From NCBI RefSeq assembly GCF_937877005.1, contig NZ_CALEFV010000053.1:1-24825 (forward strand): 24,825 nt of DNA, in the 5' to 3' direction. The notes under the pieces were generated by a model. It was given only the letters and a program-made list of their open reading frames with translations. It did not search any database and was not told the DNA's origin. Source of the stretch: an uncultured Fibrobacter sp. Its GTDB lineage: Bacteria > Fibrobacterota > Fibrobacteria > Fibrobacterales > Fibrobacteraceae. The translations under genes were made by a program, and so were the position numbers. Shown piece after piece: positions 6,490-14,138 of the stretch. Numbering within the stretch: the stretch's first letter is position 1; the number at the start of each line of letters is the position of its first letter.

Positions 6490-7856
6490 AAAACAGTATC
6501 CGGTTCAGTTTGATTTACGTGGGGGTGCTCGCGGCACTCTTTGCTGTGTATTTTACTGCACAGGTTTTTGAAAATGAAATGTCAGAACAGCTGAAACGGG
6601 ACCTGCGTGAAACGGCGCACCTTATCGAAGTCTCTTACGGCAAGATGGATTCGACCGATGGTGGACCCATTGCGAACTTGTCCGCCTTTTCCAGTAAAAA
6701 TTTGCGTATTACCCTGGTGGGCAGTGACGGTAAGGTCATCTACGAAAGTGATGCCGAGGCCGGCAAGATGGAAAATCACCGGAACCGCCCCGAAATCATG
6801 GATGCCTATGCTAAGGGCTTCGGTGAAAATCTTCGCTATTCCGTGACCCTGAACGCCAAGGTGTATTACTTTGCGAAACGCCTTGCAGACGGGAATATCT
6901 TGCGTCTGAGCCGCCGTCAGGCGAGCCTCCACGAGTCGGTGTCCAAGACCATGCCTTACCTTATCGCACTGTTGACAGCCGTGGTCGTTGTGTCGATCCT
7001 GATAGCGATCGGCTTGAGCCGCGCCTTTGTGCGGCCGGTGCAGAGGCTTGCCGACAACTTGGGACAGCCGGAATTGATGGACGACGAGGGAATCTACAAG
7101 GAAATCGCTCCGCTCGTGAAGACAATCCGTAAACAGAACCGGGAATTGCAGCTGACTGTGGAACAGCTTTCGTTGGAAAAACTGAAAACTGCCCAGATGC
7201 GTGACGAGTTTACCGCTAACGCCTCCCATGAACTTAAAACGCCCCTCACTTCGATTTCGGGTTACGCGGAACTCATCGAAAACGGGATGGCCAAGCCTGA
7301 AGATGTAAAACTCTTTGCAGGCAAGATTCACAAGGAAGCGAACCGCTTGCTGTCTATCGCCAATGACATCATGACTCTTTCGAAACTGGATGCGCCGGGC
7401 GAATCGACGCTGGATTTAGGTGAAACGGTGAAACTGTGGCCCCTTGCCTGCAGCTGTGTAGATGAACTATCCTTCAATGCCGATAAGAAGGGGGTCCGGG
7501 TTTCGCTGAAAGGCGAAGAATCCTCCCAGGTGCAAGGAAACCGCCGACTCCTTTTTGAGATGCTGTACAACCTAGTTGACAATGCCATTCGCTATACGGA
7601 ACAGGGCGGCAGCGTCCAGGTCCTTGTCAAGGAAAAAGCTCTAGTCGTAAGGGATACGGGCATCGGTATTCCCGAAGAAAATCAGCCACGCATCTTTGAA
7701 CGCTTCTACCGCGTCGACAAGAGCCGCTCTAAGGCTACCGGCGGCACCGGCCTCGGCCTCGCCATCGTAAAGCATATTGCCGAAGTGCACCACGCACATA
7801 TTTCCCTGAAGTCCGTTGTGGGCGAAGGTACCGAAATCAGCGTGGAATTTGGATAA
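6486..7856 (+). CDS. phoR: PhoR-type sensor histidine kinase
   Basis: A 456-residue membrane kinase that partners the preceding regulator. The topology is clear: TM1 about residues 7-24, a roughly 130-residue extracytoplasmic domain with PAS/CACHE-like features (ITLVGSDGKVIYESD), TM2 about 156-177, then a HAMP-like linker. The dimerisation/phosphoacceptor box is ASHELKTPLTSISGY with His248. The ATPase domain has an N box (LVDNAIRYTE), a G1 box (RDTGIGIP), an F box (FERFYRVD) and a G2 box (GGTGLGLAI). It overlaps phoB by 4 bp. By analogy with PhoR it would report phosphate status, possibly through the PhoU-like tail of the permease since no pst genes are visible here; that coupling is inferred. 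Confidence 0.87.
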   Translation: MKNSIRFSLIYVGVLAALFAVYFTAQVFENEMSEQLKRDLRETAHLIEVSYGKMDSTDGGPIANLSAFSSKNLRITLVGSDGKVIYESDAEAGKMENHRNRPEIMDAYAKGFGENLRYSVTLNAKVYYFAKRLADGNILRLSRRQASLHESVSKTMPYLIALLTAVVVVSILIAIGLSRAFVRPVQRLADNLGQPELMDDEGIYKEIAPLVKTIRKQNRELQLTVEQLSLEKLKTAQMRDEFTANASHELKTPLTSISGYAELIENGMAKPEDVKLFAGKIHKEANRLLSIANDIMTLSKLDAPGESTLDLGETVKLWPLACSCVDELSFNADKKGVRVSLKGEESSQVQGNRRLLFEMLYNLVDNAIRYTEQGGSVQVLVKEKALVVRDTGIGIPEENQPRIFERFYRVDKSRSKATGGTGLGLAIVKHIAEVHHAHISLKSVVGEGTEISVEFG

Positions 7857-7898
7857 AATCCGAAAACGAACATGGCTAAAGACTTTCCTTGTTGCAAC

Positions 7899-7923
7899 AA
7901 AAAAGCCCGGCGGTGAGGCCGGG
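7899..7923 (-). terminator. Intrinsic terminator downstream of argF (minus strand)
   Basis: CCCGGC (7906-7911) pairs with GCCGGG (7918-7923). On the minus strand the hairpin is followed by C and six T (plus-strand A run 7899-7904). It may also slow plus-strand transcription leaving phoR, where the T tract is poorer. Confidence 0.8.
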
Positions 7924-7948
7924 TTAATTTAATTCAATTTGTTTTCCA

Positions 7949-8030
7949 GAAGCGAGCTAGACAAGGCGCGAGGCCTCGTAGCGTACTAAAAGGTACGTGA
8001 GAGGCCGAACAACGCTGTATAGCGAAGCTT
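7949..8030. repeat. Long nested palindromic element beyond the argF stop
   Basis: Nested inverted repeats are visible: GGCCTC (7972-7977) with GAGGCC (8001-8006), inside it CGTAC (7982-7986) with GTACG (7993-7997), outside it GCTAGACAAGGCG (7956-7968) imperfectly paired with CGCTGTATAGC (8013-8023). The last part, CGCTGTATAGCG, is itself palindromic. The element runs up to the argF stop codon. It looks like a REP/BIME-type dispersed palindrome rather than a simple terminator, since no T tract follows. Copy number cannot be judged from one window. Confidence 0.55.
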
Positions 8031-8988
8031 ATCGGGAAAAAGGCTCCATGACCTGCCACAGCACGGCTTTGTGTGCGTGCAGGCGGTTTTCAGCTTCTTC
8101 AAAGCTCATGTTCACGTCGAGGTTGTCCATCACGGAGTCCGTGATTTCTTCGCCGCGGTGAGCCGGCAAGCAGTGGCTGACTTTGCAGTGTGCCGGAGCG
8201 AGCTTCAGGAGTTCGTCGTTGATCTGGAACGGCAAGAAGTGGCTCTGCTTGGTGGCTTTTTCGCCTTCTTGACCCATGGAGACCCACACGTCGCTATAGA
8301 GAATGTCGGCGTCCTTGACGGCTTCCTTCGGGTCGTGGAACACGCGGTACTGGCAACCGTGCTTCTTGAGGCCAGCCTCCGCTTCTTCGACCACCTTGGC
8401 GGGCTGTTCAAAGCCCTTCGGGCAGGCGAGCGTGAAGTTCATGCCCACCTTGGAGGCAAGTGCGAGGAAGGAGTTGGCGACGTTGTTGCCGTCACCGATA
8501 AAGGCGACCGTCTTCGGCTTACCGTCGGCATTCTTGAAACCGCCGAGGTTTTCCTTGATCATCTGGGCGAATGCGATTGCCTGGCACGGGTGGTAGTCGT
8601 CGGTCAGGGCGTTTACTACCGGCACGCTTCCGTATTCGGCGAGCTGTTCCACCAGGTCCTGCTTGAAGCAGCGAACCACGATGGCGTTTACCCAGCGGCT
8701 GAGGCAGCGGGCGACGTCCTTGACGCTTTCGCGCTTGCCAAGGCCAATGGAATCGGGGGCGAGCAGCACGGCGTGGCCGCCCAATTGGTTCATGCCCACC
8801 TGGAACGTGGTGATGGTGCGCAACGACGGCTTCTCGAAGAACATGGCAATGTTCTGGCCGTGCAGACGGTCGGACACCTTGCCGGCGTGAACCTCGGCCT
8901 TGAGGCGGGAGGCGATTTCTACGGTTTCGAGGATTTTTTCTTCGCTCCAGTCCATGAGGCGGAGGAAGTGCTTGTTGCGATCAATCAT
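8029..8988 (-). CDS. argF: Ornithine carbamoyltransferase
   Basis: Transfers the carbamoyl group to ornithine to give citrulline in arginine synthesis. 319 residues, standard length, cytoplasmic. The carbamoyl-phosphate loop is FEKPSLRT at residues 51-58. Further landmarks are DDYHPCQ, the ornithine-binding DVWVSMGQE, and HCLPAHRGEE near the C-terminus, all as in OTCases. The SMG loop argues against the succinyl- or acetyl-ornithine relatives. Residue 59, usually Arg in the STRTR motif, is Ile here; the essential Ser55, Arg57 and Thr58 are kept. Shine-Dalgarno AAAGGA lies 6 nt before the start. It is a single-gene unit between a terminator for the upstream small ribosomal gene and its own terminator. 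Confidence 0.92.
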   Translation of the reverse strand: MIDRNKHFLRLMDWSEEKILETVEIASRLKAEVHAGKVSDRLHGQNIAMFFEKPSLRTITTFQVGMNQLGGHAVLLAPDSIGLGKRESVKDVARCLSRWVNAIVVRCFKQDLVEQLAEYGSVPVVNALTDDYHPCQAIAFAQMIKENLGGFKNADGKPKTVAFIGDGNNVANSFLALASKVGMNFTLACPKGFEQPAKVVEEAEAGLKKHGCQYRVFHDPKEAVKDADILYSDVWVSMGQEGEKATKQSHFLPFQINDELLKLAPAHCKVSHCLPAHRGEEITDSVMDNLDVNMSFEEAENRLHAHKAVLWQVMEPFSR

Positions 8989-9028
8989 CTTCTATCCTTT
9001 GGGCAAGCCCTAAAAAAACAAAAAAAGT

Positions 9029-9053
9029 AAAAAACGGAGCTTTTACACTCCGT
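9029..9053 (-). terminator. Intrinsic terminator after the small ribosomal protein gene
   Basis: ACGGAG (9034-9039) pairs with CTCCGT (9048-9053), loop of 8 nt. On the minus strand the stem is followed by a run of T (plus-strand A run from 9029). It separates the 31-residue gene from argF, which is read in the same direction. Confidence 0.75.
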
Positions 9054-9089
9054 CTTTAACAGGAAATCACAATAGAATGCTAACGGATA

Positions 9090-9185
9090 TTAGCGAAGTT
9101 TCTTTTTGTGACGGTCACGACGGCGGCGCTTCTTACGCTTGTGAGTCGCAATCTTCCTGCGCTTTCTTTTCTTTCCGCAAGGCAT
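9090..9185 (-). CDS. 31-residue basic protein of the AURKAIP1/COX24 (mS38/bS22-like) family
   Basis: A very small ORF encoding MPCGKKRKRRKIATHKRKK and then more Arg/Lys up to KKKLR. More than half of the residues are Lys or Arg. The KRKRRKIxTHKRKKRxRxxRHKKK pattern is that of the COX24/AURKAIP1 C-terminal domain, related to mitochondrial mS38 and the small bacterial ribosomal protein bS22. Bacteroidota genomes carry near-identical proteins. Expected role: a small-subunit ribosomal protein that binds rRNA. The start is supported by GGAG 7 nt upstream (AACGGAGAAACAAC before ATG), and the gene has its own intrinsic terminator. Too short for most automatic gene finders. Family assignment is from memory of the pattern. 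Confidence 0.8.
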   Translation of the reverse strand: MPCGKKRKRRKIATHKRKKRRRRDRHKKKLR

Positions 9186-9288
9186 GTTGTTTCTCCGTTA
9201 AGGGTTAAACTTAAAATTGTATGCGCAAATAGAGAAATTTTTGGGGGCTTTGTCAAGGTTGGGGGCGTAGAAAAAAGCTAAAAAACAT

Positions 9289-9327
9289 TAAAAAAGCTCC
9301 CGACTTGTGCCGGAAGCTTGTTTTTTT
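9289..9327 (-). terminator. Bidirectional terminator downstream of the CE15 gene
   Basis: AAGCTCCCG (9294-9302) pairs with CGGAAGCTT (9311-9319) with one mismatch. An A run precedes it and a run of seven T follows, so it works on both strands. The gene it serves is the minus-strand esterase that ends at 9354. Confidence 0.8.
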
Positions 9328-9353
9328 GGGGTGTATGGATAACTAGTGAAATT

Positions 9354-10889
9354 TTAGTTCAAAGTGGGCGTCGTCCAGTCAACCCAGTCGGCCGCGTTGT
9401 AGCTTACGCCCTTCGCCTCGATCTTACCCGTATTTTGAGTTTTGTCGTCGAACAGGTATTTTTTCACGAAGGCGGTGAGCTCGTCCTTGTTTTCGGGAGG
9501 GAAGCTGCAGTGCATGTGGTTTGCTGCCTTACTGTAGGTGAAGTCCTTCTCGGCCCCGAGGGCCTTGAAGATTTCGACGGTGGACATGGCGTTTGCGTAG
9601 CTGGCGCCTTCACCGAGCCATACCCAGCCGGTATTGTCGAGAACCAGGAGCGCGCGCGGGGCGACCATGCCGGTCAGGTAATGGTGGTCTGTGGGCAGGT
9701 CGTTGATTCTGTTGCCGTAGTTACAGAGCGAGGAGCGGAACCAGGCGGCTTCCTGACAGGCGTGGCTGAGCGGCTGAGCTTCGCTGTCCTTGGCGGCGCT
9801 ACGCCAGTTGGACGCTCCACCGGAACCGGATTCCTGCGGAATGACAAGCGCAATTCGTGCGTCAAAGGCACCTGCCACGGCGGCACCCTTGCCAAGGCGA
9901 GAACATCCGGTAACACCCAAGTGGTGTACATCGATGCCCGCTTCAGGCGTCTTTTCGAGTGCGTCGATGACACGGCTTACGCCCCAGGCCCATGCAATCA
10001 TGGCGCCAGCGCTATGGTTGCTTCCGTAAATGTCGTAGAACCGTCCCTTGCCGCGGGTCGCTTCCGGGGCGACATCATCGGGATTGAACGAAATCGTCGC
10101 GATATTCAGGCCGGAATAGTCTAGGCTTCCGCCGCTGAACCCAATAATGGCGGGCTTCGGGGCGTCCTTGGTGCCTGCTCCGGAAATCTTGACACTGAAG
10201 CTGATGGTTTTTCCCTTGTCTGTAACGGTGACCTTGAGCGACCCGCCGGAGTAGCTTCCTTCCACTTTTTCCGGATTGCGCGGCTTTTCGCCGAGTTCAA
10301 CCTCTTCGAGAAGAGCTGAAATTTCTTCGCGGCGGCATTTCCACTGAGCCTTTGTGGTCACCTTGGAACCGTCGAAAGCGGTAAACGGATCGGGGAGTTT
10401 CGGGTTGCTTCCGATTTTCGGAATGCTTGCAACGGGGCATTCGTCACGGAAGTGCTCCTTGAAGTCGCTGCCCGGTGTCGGCGGAACAATAACCGCTTCA
10501 CTCGAACTAGAAATGTTCGAATCGTCTACGGAGGAACTGCTGCCCCAATGGTGGTGGTGGCTGCTCGAAGATTCTACAGCCGGATTGGAGTCCGAAGACC
10601 CGGGCTGCTGTGCAGCGCTGCTAGAGATGTTGCCCTGCAGGACGCTATCGCTAGAGGAACCGATTTGTTCGAGATTGCTGCTAGATTCGGGTTCTGATTG
10701 GTTCTGGTCCAGCGGATTGTTTTGCAGAGAAGAATCGGGCGGTAAAAGATTGTTTAGTGAATCTATCTGTGCCGCGATACATTCGGGAGTGGTACAGTTG
10801 TTGTCTGCGGCGGCGGTGTTGTCTTCGCCACAGGCCCAAAATCCAATGGCGATAGTTGCCACTGGTAAAGCCAGTTTCCAATTTTTCAT
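9354..10889 (-). CDS. CE15 glucuronoyl esterase lipoprotein (4-O-methyl-glucuronoyl methylesterase)
   Basis: A 511-residue exported esterase of the CE15 family, which cleaves the ester between lignin alcohols and the 4-O-methylglucuronic acid side groups of xylan. Residues 1-20 are a lipoprotein signal ending in FWAC. Residues about 21-145 are a low-complexity Ser/Pro/Asn/Asp linker with several SSSS blocks and one HHHH. The catalytic domain then begins around FKEHFRDECP. The nucleophile motif GCSRLGKG has Ser330, the acid is Glu353 in PQESGSGG, and the base is His460 in the HMHCSFP block; the triad is complete. I start at ATG 10889, which gives a proper signal peptide; an in-frame ATG further upstream would add 36 non-signal residues. 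It stands alone, divergent from a Ser-rich lipoprotein gene. A cell-surface role in opening lignin-carbohydrate bonds fits a fibre degrader. Confidence 0.9.
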   Translation of the reverse strand: MKNWKLALPVATIAIGFWACGEDNTAAADNNCTTPECIAAQIDSLNNLLPPDSSLQNNPLDQNQSEPESSSNLEQIGSSSDSVLQGNISSSAAQQPGSSDSNPAVESSSSHHHHWGSSSSVDDSNISSSSEAVIVPPTPGSDFKEHFRDECPVASIPKIGSNPKLPDPFTAFDGSKVTTKAQWKCRREEISALLEEVELGEKPRNPEKVEGSYSGGSLKVTVTDKGKTISFSVKISGAGTKDAPKPAIIGFSGGSLDYSGLNIATISFNPDDVAPEATRGKGRFYDIYGSNHSAGAMIAWAWGVSRVIDALEKTPEAGIDVHHLGVTGCSRLGKGAAVAGAFDARIALVIPQESGSGGASNWRSAAKDSEAQPLSHACQEAAWFRSSLCNYGNRINDLPTDHHYLTGMVAPRALLVLDNTGWVWLGEGASYANAMSTVEIFKALGAEKDFTYSKAANHMHCSFPPENKDELTAFVKKYLFDDKTQNTGKIEAKGVSYNAADWVDWTTPTLN

Positions 10890-11016
10890 AATCCAACCCC
10901 TTGCAAAATAATGGGAATTCATTATTCTCAGGTGATTGTAAGATATATTTTTGTTGCGTGATGGTGGATTGTTTTTGGTCAAATTCTGTTGTTGCAAATT
11001 ACAACGGAACGCAACC

Positions 11017-11045
11017 TTGCCTATTTTGCAGAAAGTGTTTATATT
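11017..11045 (+). promoter_or_regulatory. Sigma70-type promoter for the Ser-rich lipoprotein gene (leaderless geometry)
   Basis: -35 TTGCCT (11017-11022), 17-bp spacer, -10 TATATT (11040-11045). The ATG is only 7 nt after the -10 box, so transcription should begin at or next to the start codon and leave no room for a Shine-Dalgarno. None is visible. Confidence 0.65.
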
Positions 11046-11052
11046 TCAAAAT

Positions 11053-11955
11053 ATGAACATGCATAAATTAATTTTAGCCACTTCCTTGTTGTTTCTGATT
11101 GCCTGCGGCGACGATTCTTCTAGCGCCAATAGTGTGGAGGATCCATCTAGTTCTAGCGAATATGCCGATTCCAGCTCCGGAGAACAGAAGAATCAAAGTT
11201 CGTCTAGTGTCGATAAGCGGTCTTCGTCGAGTGAGAAAAAATCCACGAGTTCTGAAAGCTCCGCAACATCGTCCAGTTCCGGTAATCCGAAATCTTCCGC
11301 TTCCAAGAATACGGACTCTTCTAGCAGCGAAAATGTTACGTCGAGCTCCAGTGAAAAAGCTCCCTCTTCCAGCTCCACGAAAATCCTGACCGACCCAATC
11401 GCGATTTTTAATCCGCGTGTACCGCAGAAAGATGTCTATACATGCAGTATGGATGATGGTTATATTAGCATGAAGCAATCCTTTGAACAGAGGGACTTCA
11501 TTTGCTCCTTTAAGTATGGCGGTCGGGAAGGTTTTATTTATGCGCAGGCGTCTCCGACTGATTGCATTCAGTCGATGGGACTTGATCCGGTCTACAGTAC
11601 TGATACGGCTATCATGTACATTGGCGGCAAATATACGCCGATAACGGACCTGGTTTATGATGTGGGTGGCAATCACCGTAACGACAACTTCCGCTTTACT
11701 TTTGAAGGCAAGGTCTATGAATATGACCATTCGTCTTATGGCTGGGGGTACCGTAAGTGCCACACGATGGATTGCCTTAGGGTTTATGAGGCCGACGGCG
11801 AAACGGAAATTTTGGATGGTTGCGCGTCCTTTGACGAAGATTTGAATAATGTGAGAAAGTTGCCTATCGTTTGTCGCTTTGCTGATGAAGAAGGCAAGTT
11901 CGACGATTTTACCGACACCTTTGAAATCTGTGAAGGCGATTTCAGACTTCAGTAA
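11053..11955 (+). CDS. Serine-rich putative lipoprotein, function unknown
   Basis: A 300-residue exported protein. The signal (MNMHKLILATSLLFLIAC) has lipobox LIAC and is followed by CGDDSSS. A roughly 95-residue linker is built almost entirely of Ser blocks with Lys, Glu and Asn between them. The C-terminal domain (about 115-300) has many Tyr and Asp residues and about ten Cys, compatible with disulphides, and no motif I can name; it lacks the signature of the FISUMP domain. A second in-frame ATG at 11059 is possible. No Shine-Dalgarno is present, and the promoter sits so close that the mRNA is probably leaderless. The next gene begins 28 bp downstream, so the two are probably co-transcribed. 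Surface location is predicted; binding partner or activity is unknown. Confidence 0.8.
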   Translation: MNMHKLILATSLLFLIACGDDSSSANSVEDPSSSSEYADSSSGEQKNQSSSSVDKRSSSSEKKSTSSESSATSSSSGNPKSSASKNTDSSSSENVTSSSSEKAPSSSSTKILTDPIAIFNPRVPQKDVYTCSMDDGYISMKQSFEQRDFICSFKYGGREGFIYAQASPTDCIQSMGLDPVYSTDTAIMYIGGKYTPITDLVYDVGGNHRNDNFRFTFEGKVYEYDHSSYGWGYRKCHTMDCLRVYEADGETEILDGCASFDEDLNNVRKLPIVCRFADEEGKFDDFTDTFEICEGDFRLQ

Positions 11956-11983
11956 CGCGGTGCGTTTGGGTAGGTCATTTTTT

Positions 11984-14122
11984 ATGAAGCTGATTCTTGC
12001 CGCCATCGCGATGGCGGCTTTGTGGGGCTGCTCCAATAGCAGTTCCCCCGTAGATCCGAATCGCCATGAAAATCCCGACATTGTAGACCCCGATACGCTA
12101 CCGGCCTTTGTCCAGAATGACGACGAATGGACGGGTTTCTACAAGGAAGACGGCTACGAGGCTTTGCGCAAGCTCGCGTACCCCTCCAAGACGGAGATGG
12201 GTACAAGTTACCTGGTAAAGTTCATCATTACCGATTTCAACTCGGATAGCGCTGTCGTTCATTTTATGAATACGAAGAAGCGTCTGTTGCATTATGATTT
12301 TGCACGCTCGGTGTTGCACGACCTGAGTTCGCTTTCGGAATTCGAAAAGGAAGCCTACTATGATACGGCAAAGAGGACGGTTGCGGGAACGCTTGTGTAT
12401 TATGCGACGCTTGATTCCATGGTGGCGCTCACGTTCTTCCCGACGGACTGCATCTCGCCTAAGCAGGTGGCCGCGGTGCAACAGCTGATTGAAAGCCGCA
12501 TGCTGTTCTTGGCTTCGGGCGGTTCCAAAAATCGCCTGTTCTACATGCCGTCAGGGAGTGCCGCGGAAAAGGCCGCCGCTGAACACGAGGCCGAATTCAA
12601 GAAGGCGAATGTCCCTGTCTACACGCACGCGCAGCTGTTCGGCGATATCTCGCTCCAGATTATGAATACGGGAACGGCCTACGGTACGCTCGTGAAGCTG
12701 ACCGCCGCTGAACTCGATACGGCGATAGTTTCTTCGCACGACATATTGATTCTGGAAACGCTCCCGGCAGAAATTCCGCTGGTGGCGGCGACCATCAGCA
12801 AGGATTCGCAGACGCCACTTTCGCATGTGAACTTGGCGGCGAAGGCGCGCAAGACGCCGAACATTGCCTTTAACGGAAACGACTTGCCCGACAGCCTGCT
12901 TGCTCTCTGCGGAAAGCTGGTGAAGCTGGAGGCCAAGGGGAATTCCTACACGGTGGTAGCGACGACCCTTGAAGAGGCCCAGGCGTTTTGGAAAAAGAAT
13001 GCGCGGAAGCCCGTTACGCTGGCCTACGATCTGTCTGATTCGGGACTGGTTGATTTTGCTGATCTCAATTTCAATTCGTCCAAGTCCGTGGGCGTGAAGG
13101 CGGCGAACCTGGCCGAACTCCATAAGTTGCTGCCTGAAAATTCTCCCGACGGGTTCGCGGTGCCGTTCTACCATTACAGCCACTTTATGGACTATGCACA
13201 GGTGACCGGAGAACTGTGCGAAAAGTCCTTCAGCGATTGCGGCAAGGAAGGCCGTGCGTCGGGAATCTGCACGCAAGTGAAAAACGCTTGTATGGAACAA
13301 CTTGAGCCGTTTGCCGCGGCGAGCCCGTCGAAGGGGACGGTGTCGCTCCGCAGCTATATTGCCGGCATGATTGCCCGCGATGACTTTGCTGCCGACACGC
13401 GCCTGCGCGAAGCGGTCCTCGATAACATCCGCTACCTGTTCAAGCACATTCCTGTCGACAAGGATTTTGGCGATGCGCTCGATGCCAAGGTGAAAGCCCT
13501 TTATGGCGATGCCGGGGTGCGCCTGCGTTCCAGCACCAATTCCGAAGACCTGAGCGACTTTAATGGTGCAGGCCTTTACAAGTCGGTGAAGGCGACTACG
13601 CGCGAAAAGGATCTCCCATCCGATGAAATCCGCAAGGTATGGGCTTCCGTGTGGAGCTTCAAGGCGTTCGAAGAACGTTCCCTCTGGAACATTGACCACA
13701 TGTCGGTGCAGATGGCGGTGGCTGTCCACGAGGCTTTTCCCGACGAGGTTGCGAATGGCGTCATCATTACGCAGAACATCGCCGATTATTCCGTCGCTGG
13801 CATTTACGCAAATATCCAGGTCGGAGAAACGTCCATCACCAATCCCGAAGGCGGCGAACGCCCCGAGATCCTTTCGATTATTCCTTCTGCCGGACTCGGC
13901 GTGCAGAGCGTACTGTTGCAACATTCGACGCTTAGCCCGGATGCACTGATTCTTACGGATAAGGAAATCAATGAGTTGTATCTGACTGTTCAGAAAATTC
14001 AGAGGTATTTTGCAAAACTTTATAATGAGTATCCTGATGCCTTTGCGCTTGATATCGAATTCAAGGTCATGGGGCCTGAACGTAAGCTGGTGTATAAGCA
14101 AGTGCGTCCTTACGTGATGTAA
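11984..14122 (+). CDS. Exported lipoprotein with phosphohistidine and PPDK-type ATP-binding domains (PEP synthase/glucan dikinase-like)
   Basis: A 712-residue protein. Residues 1-16 (MKLILAAIAMAALWGC) are a lipoprotein signal, followed by SNSSS. The middle part contains TPLSHVNLAAKARKTP with His281, matching the swivelling phosphohistidine domain of PEP-utilising enzymes. The C-terminal third is a PPDK/PEP-synthase ATP-binding domain: VGVKAANLAEL with Lys372, LRSSTNSEDLSDFNGAGLY from Arg515, MAVAVHEAFPDEVANGV, and the closing VYKQVRPY. The order (His domain first, ATP domain last) is that of glucan water dikinase and opposite to PEP synthase. The lipobox predicts a location outside the cytoplasm, where ATP is scarce, so the reaction is unclear. 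It lies between a Ser-rich lipoprotein and a secreted phosphatase. Domain identification is firm; activity is not. Confidence 0.82.
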   Translation: MKLILAAIAMAALWGCSNSSSPVDPNRHENPDIVDPDTLPAFVQNDDEWTGFYKEDGYEALRKLAYPSKTEMGTSYLVKFIITDFNSDSAVVHFMNTKKRLLHYDFARSVLHDLSSLSEFEKEAYYDTAKRTVAGTLVYYATLDSMVALTFFPTDCISPKQVAAVQQLIESRMLFLASGGSKNRLFYMPSGSAAEKAAAEHEAEFKKANVPVYTHAQLFGDISLQIMNTGTAYGTLVKLTAAELDTAIVSSHDILILETLPAEIPLVAATISKDSQTPLSHVNLAAKARKTPNIAFNGNDLPDSLLALCGKLVKLEAKGNSYTVVATTLEEAQAFWKKNARKPVTLAYDLSDSGLVDFADLNFNSSKSVGVKAANLAELHKLLPENSPDGFAVPFYHYSHFMDYAQVTGELCEKSFSDCGKEGRASGICTQVKNACMEQLEPFAAASPSKGTVSLRSYIAGMIARDDFAADTRLREAVLDNIRYLFKHIPVDKDFGDALDAKVKALYGDAGVRLRSSTNSEDLSDFNGAGLYKSVKATTREKDLPSDEIRKVWASVWSFKAFEERSLWNIDHMSVQMAVAVHEAFPDEVANGVIITQNIADYSVAGIYANIQVGETSITNPEGGERPEILSIIPSAGLGVQSVLLQHSTLSPDALILTDKEINELYLTVQKIQRYFAKLYNEYPDAFALDIEFKVMGPERKLVYKQVRPYVM

Positions 14123-14138
14123 TTGTTATCTTTATGGC

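Noticed and set aside
8814..8830. Loss of ornithine carbamoyltransferase activity because STRTR has Ile at residue 59
   Set aside because: Ser55, Arg57 and Thr58, the conserved core of the motif, are present, as are all other active-site blocks.
9318..10124. Open frame of 268 codons opposite the CE15 esterase
   Set aside because: It begins in the terminator and covers the catalytic core of the esterase on the other strand; no motif of its own.
10500..11390. Microsatellite or CRISPR-like repeats in the Ser-rich stretches
   Set aside because: They are varied Ser codons in protein linkers, in frame with the lipoproteins, without fixed units or spacers.
12551..14101. Long open frame of 516 codons on the minus strand opposite the dikinase-like gene
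   Set aside because: The plus strand has unmistakable domain motifs. The antisense frame is Arg/His-rich with no family resemblance, a codon-bias shadow.
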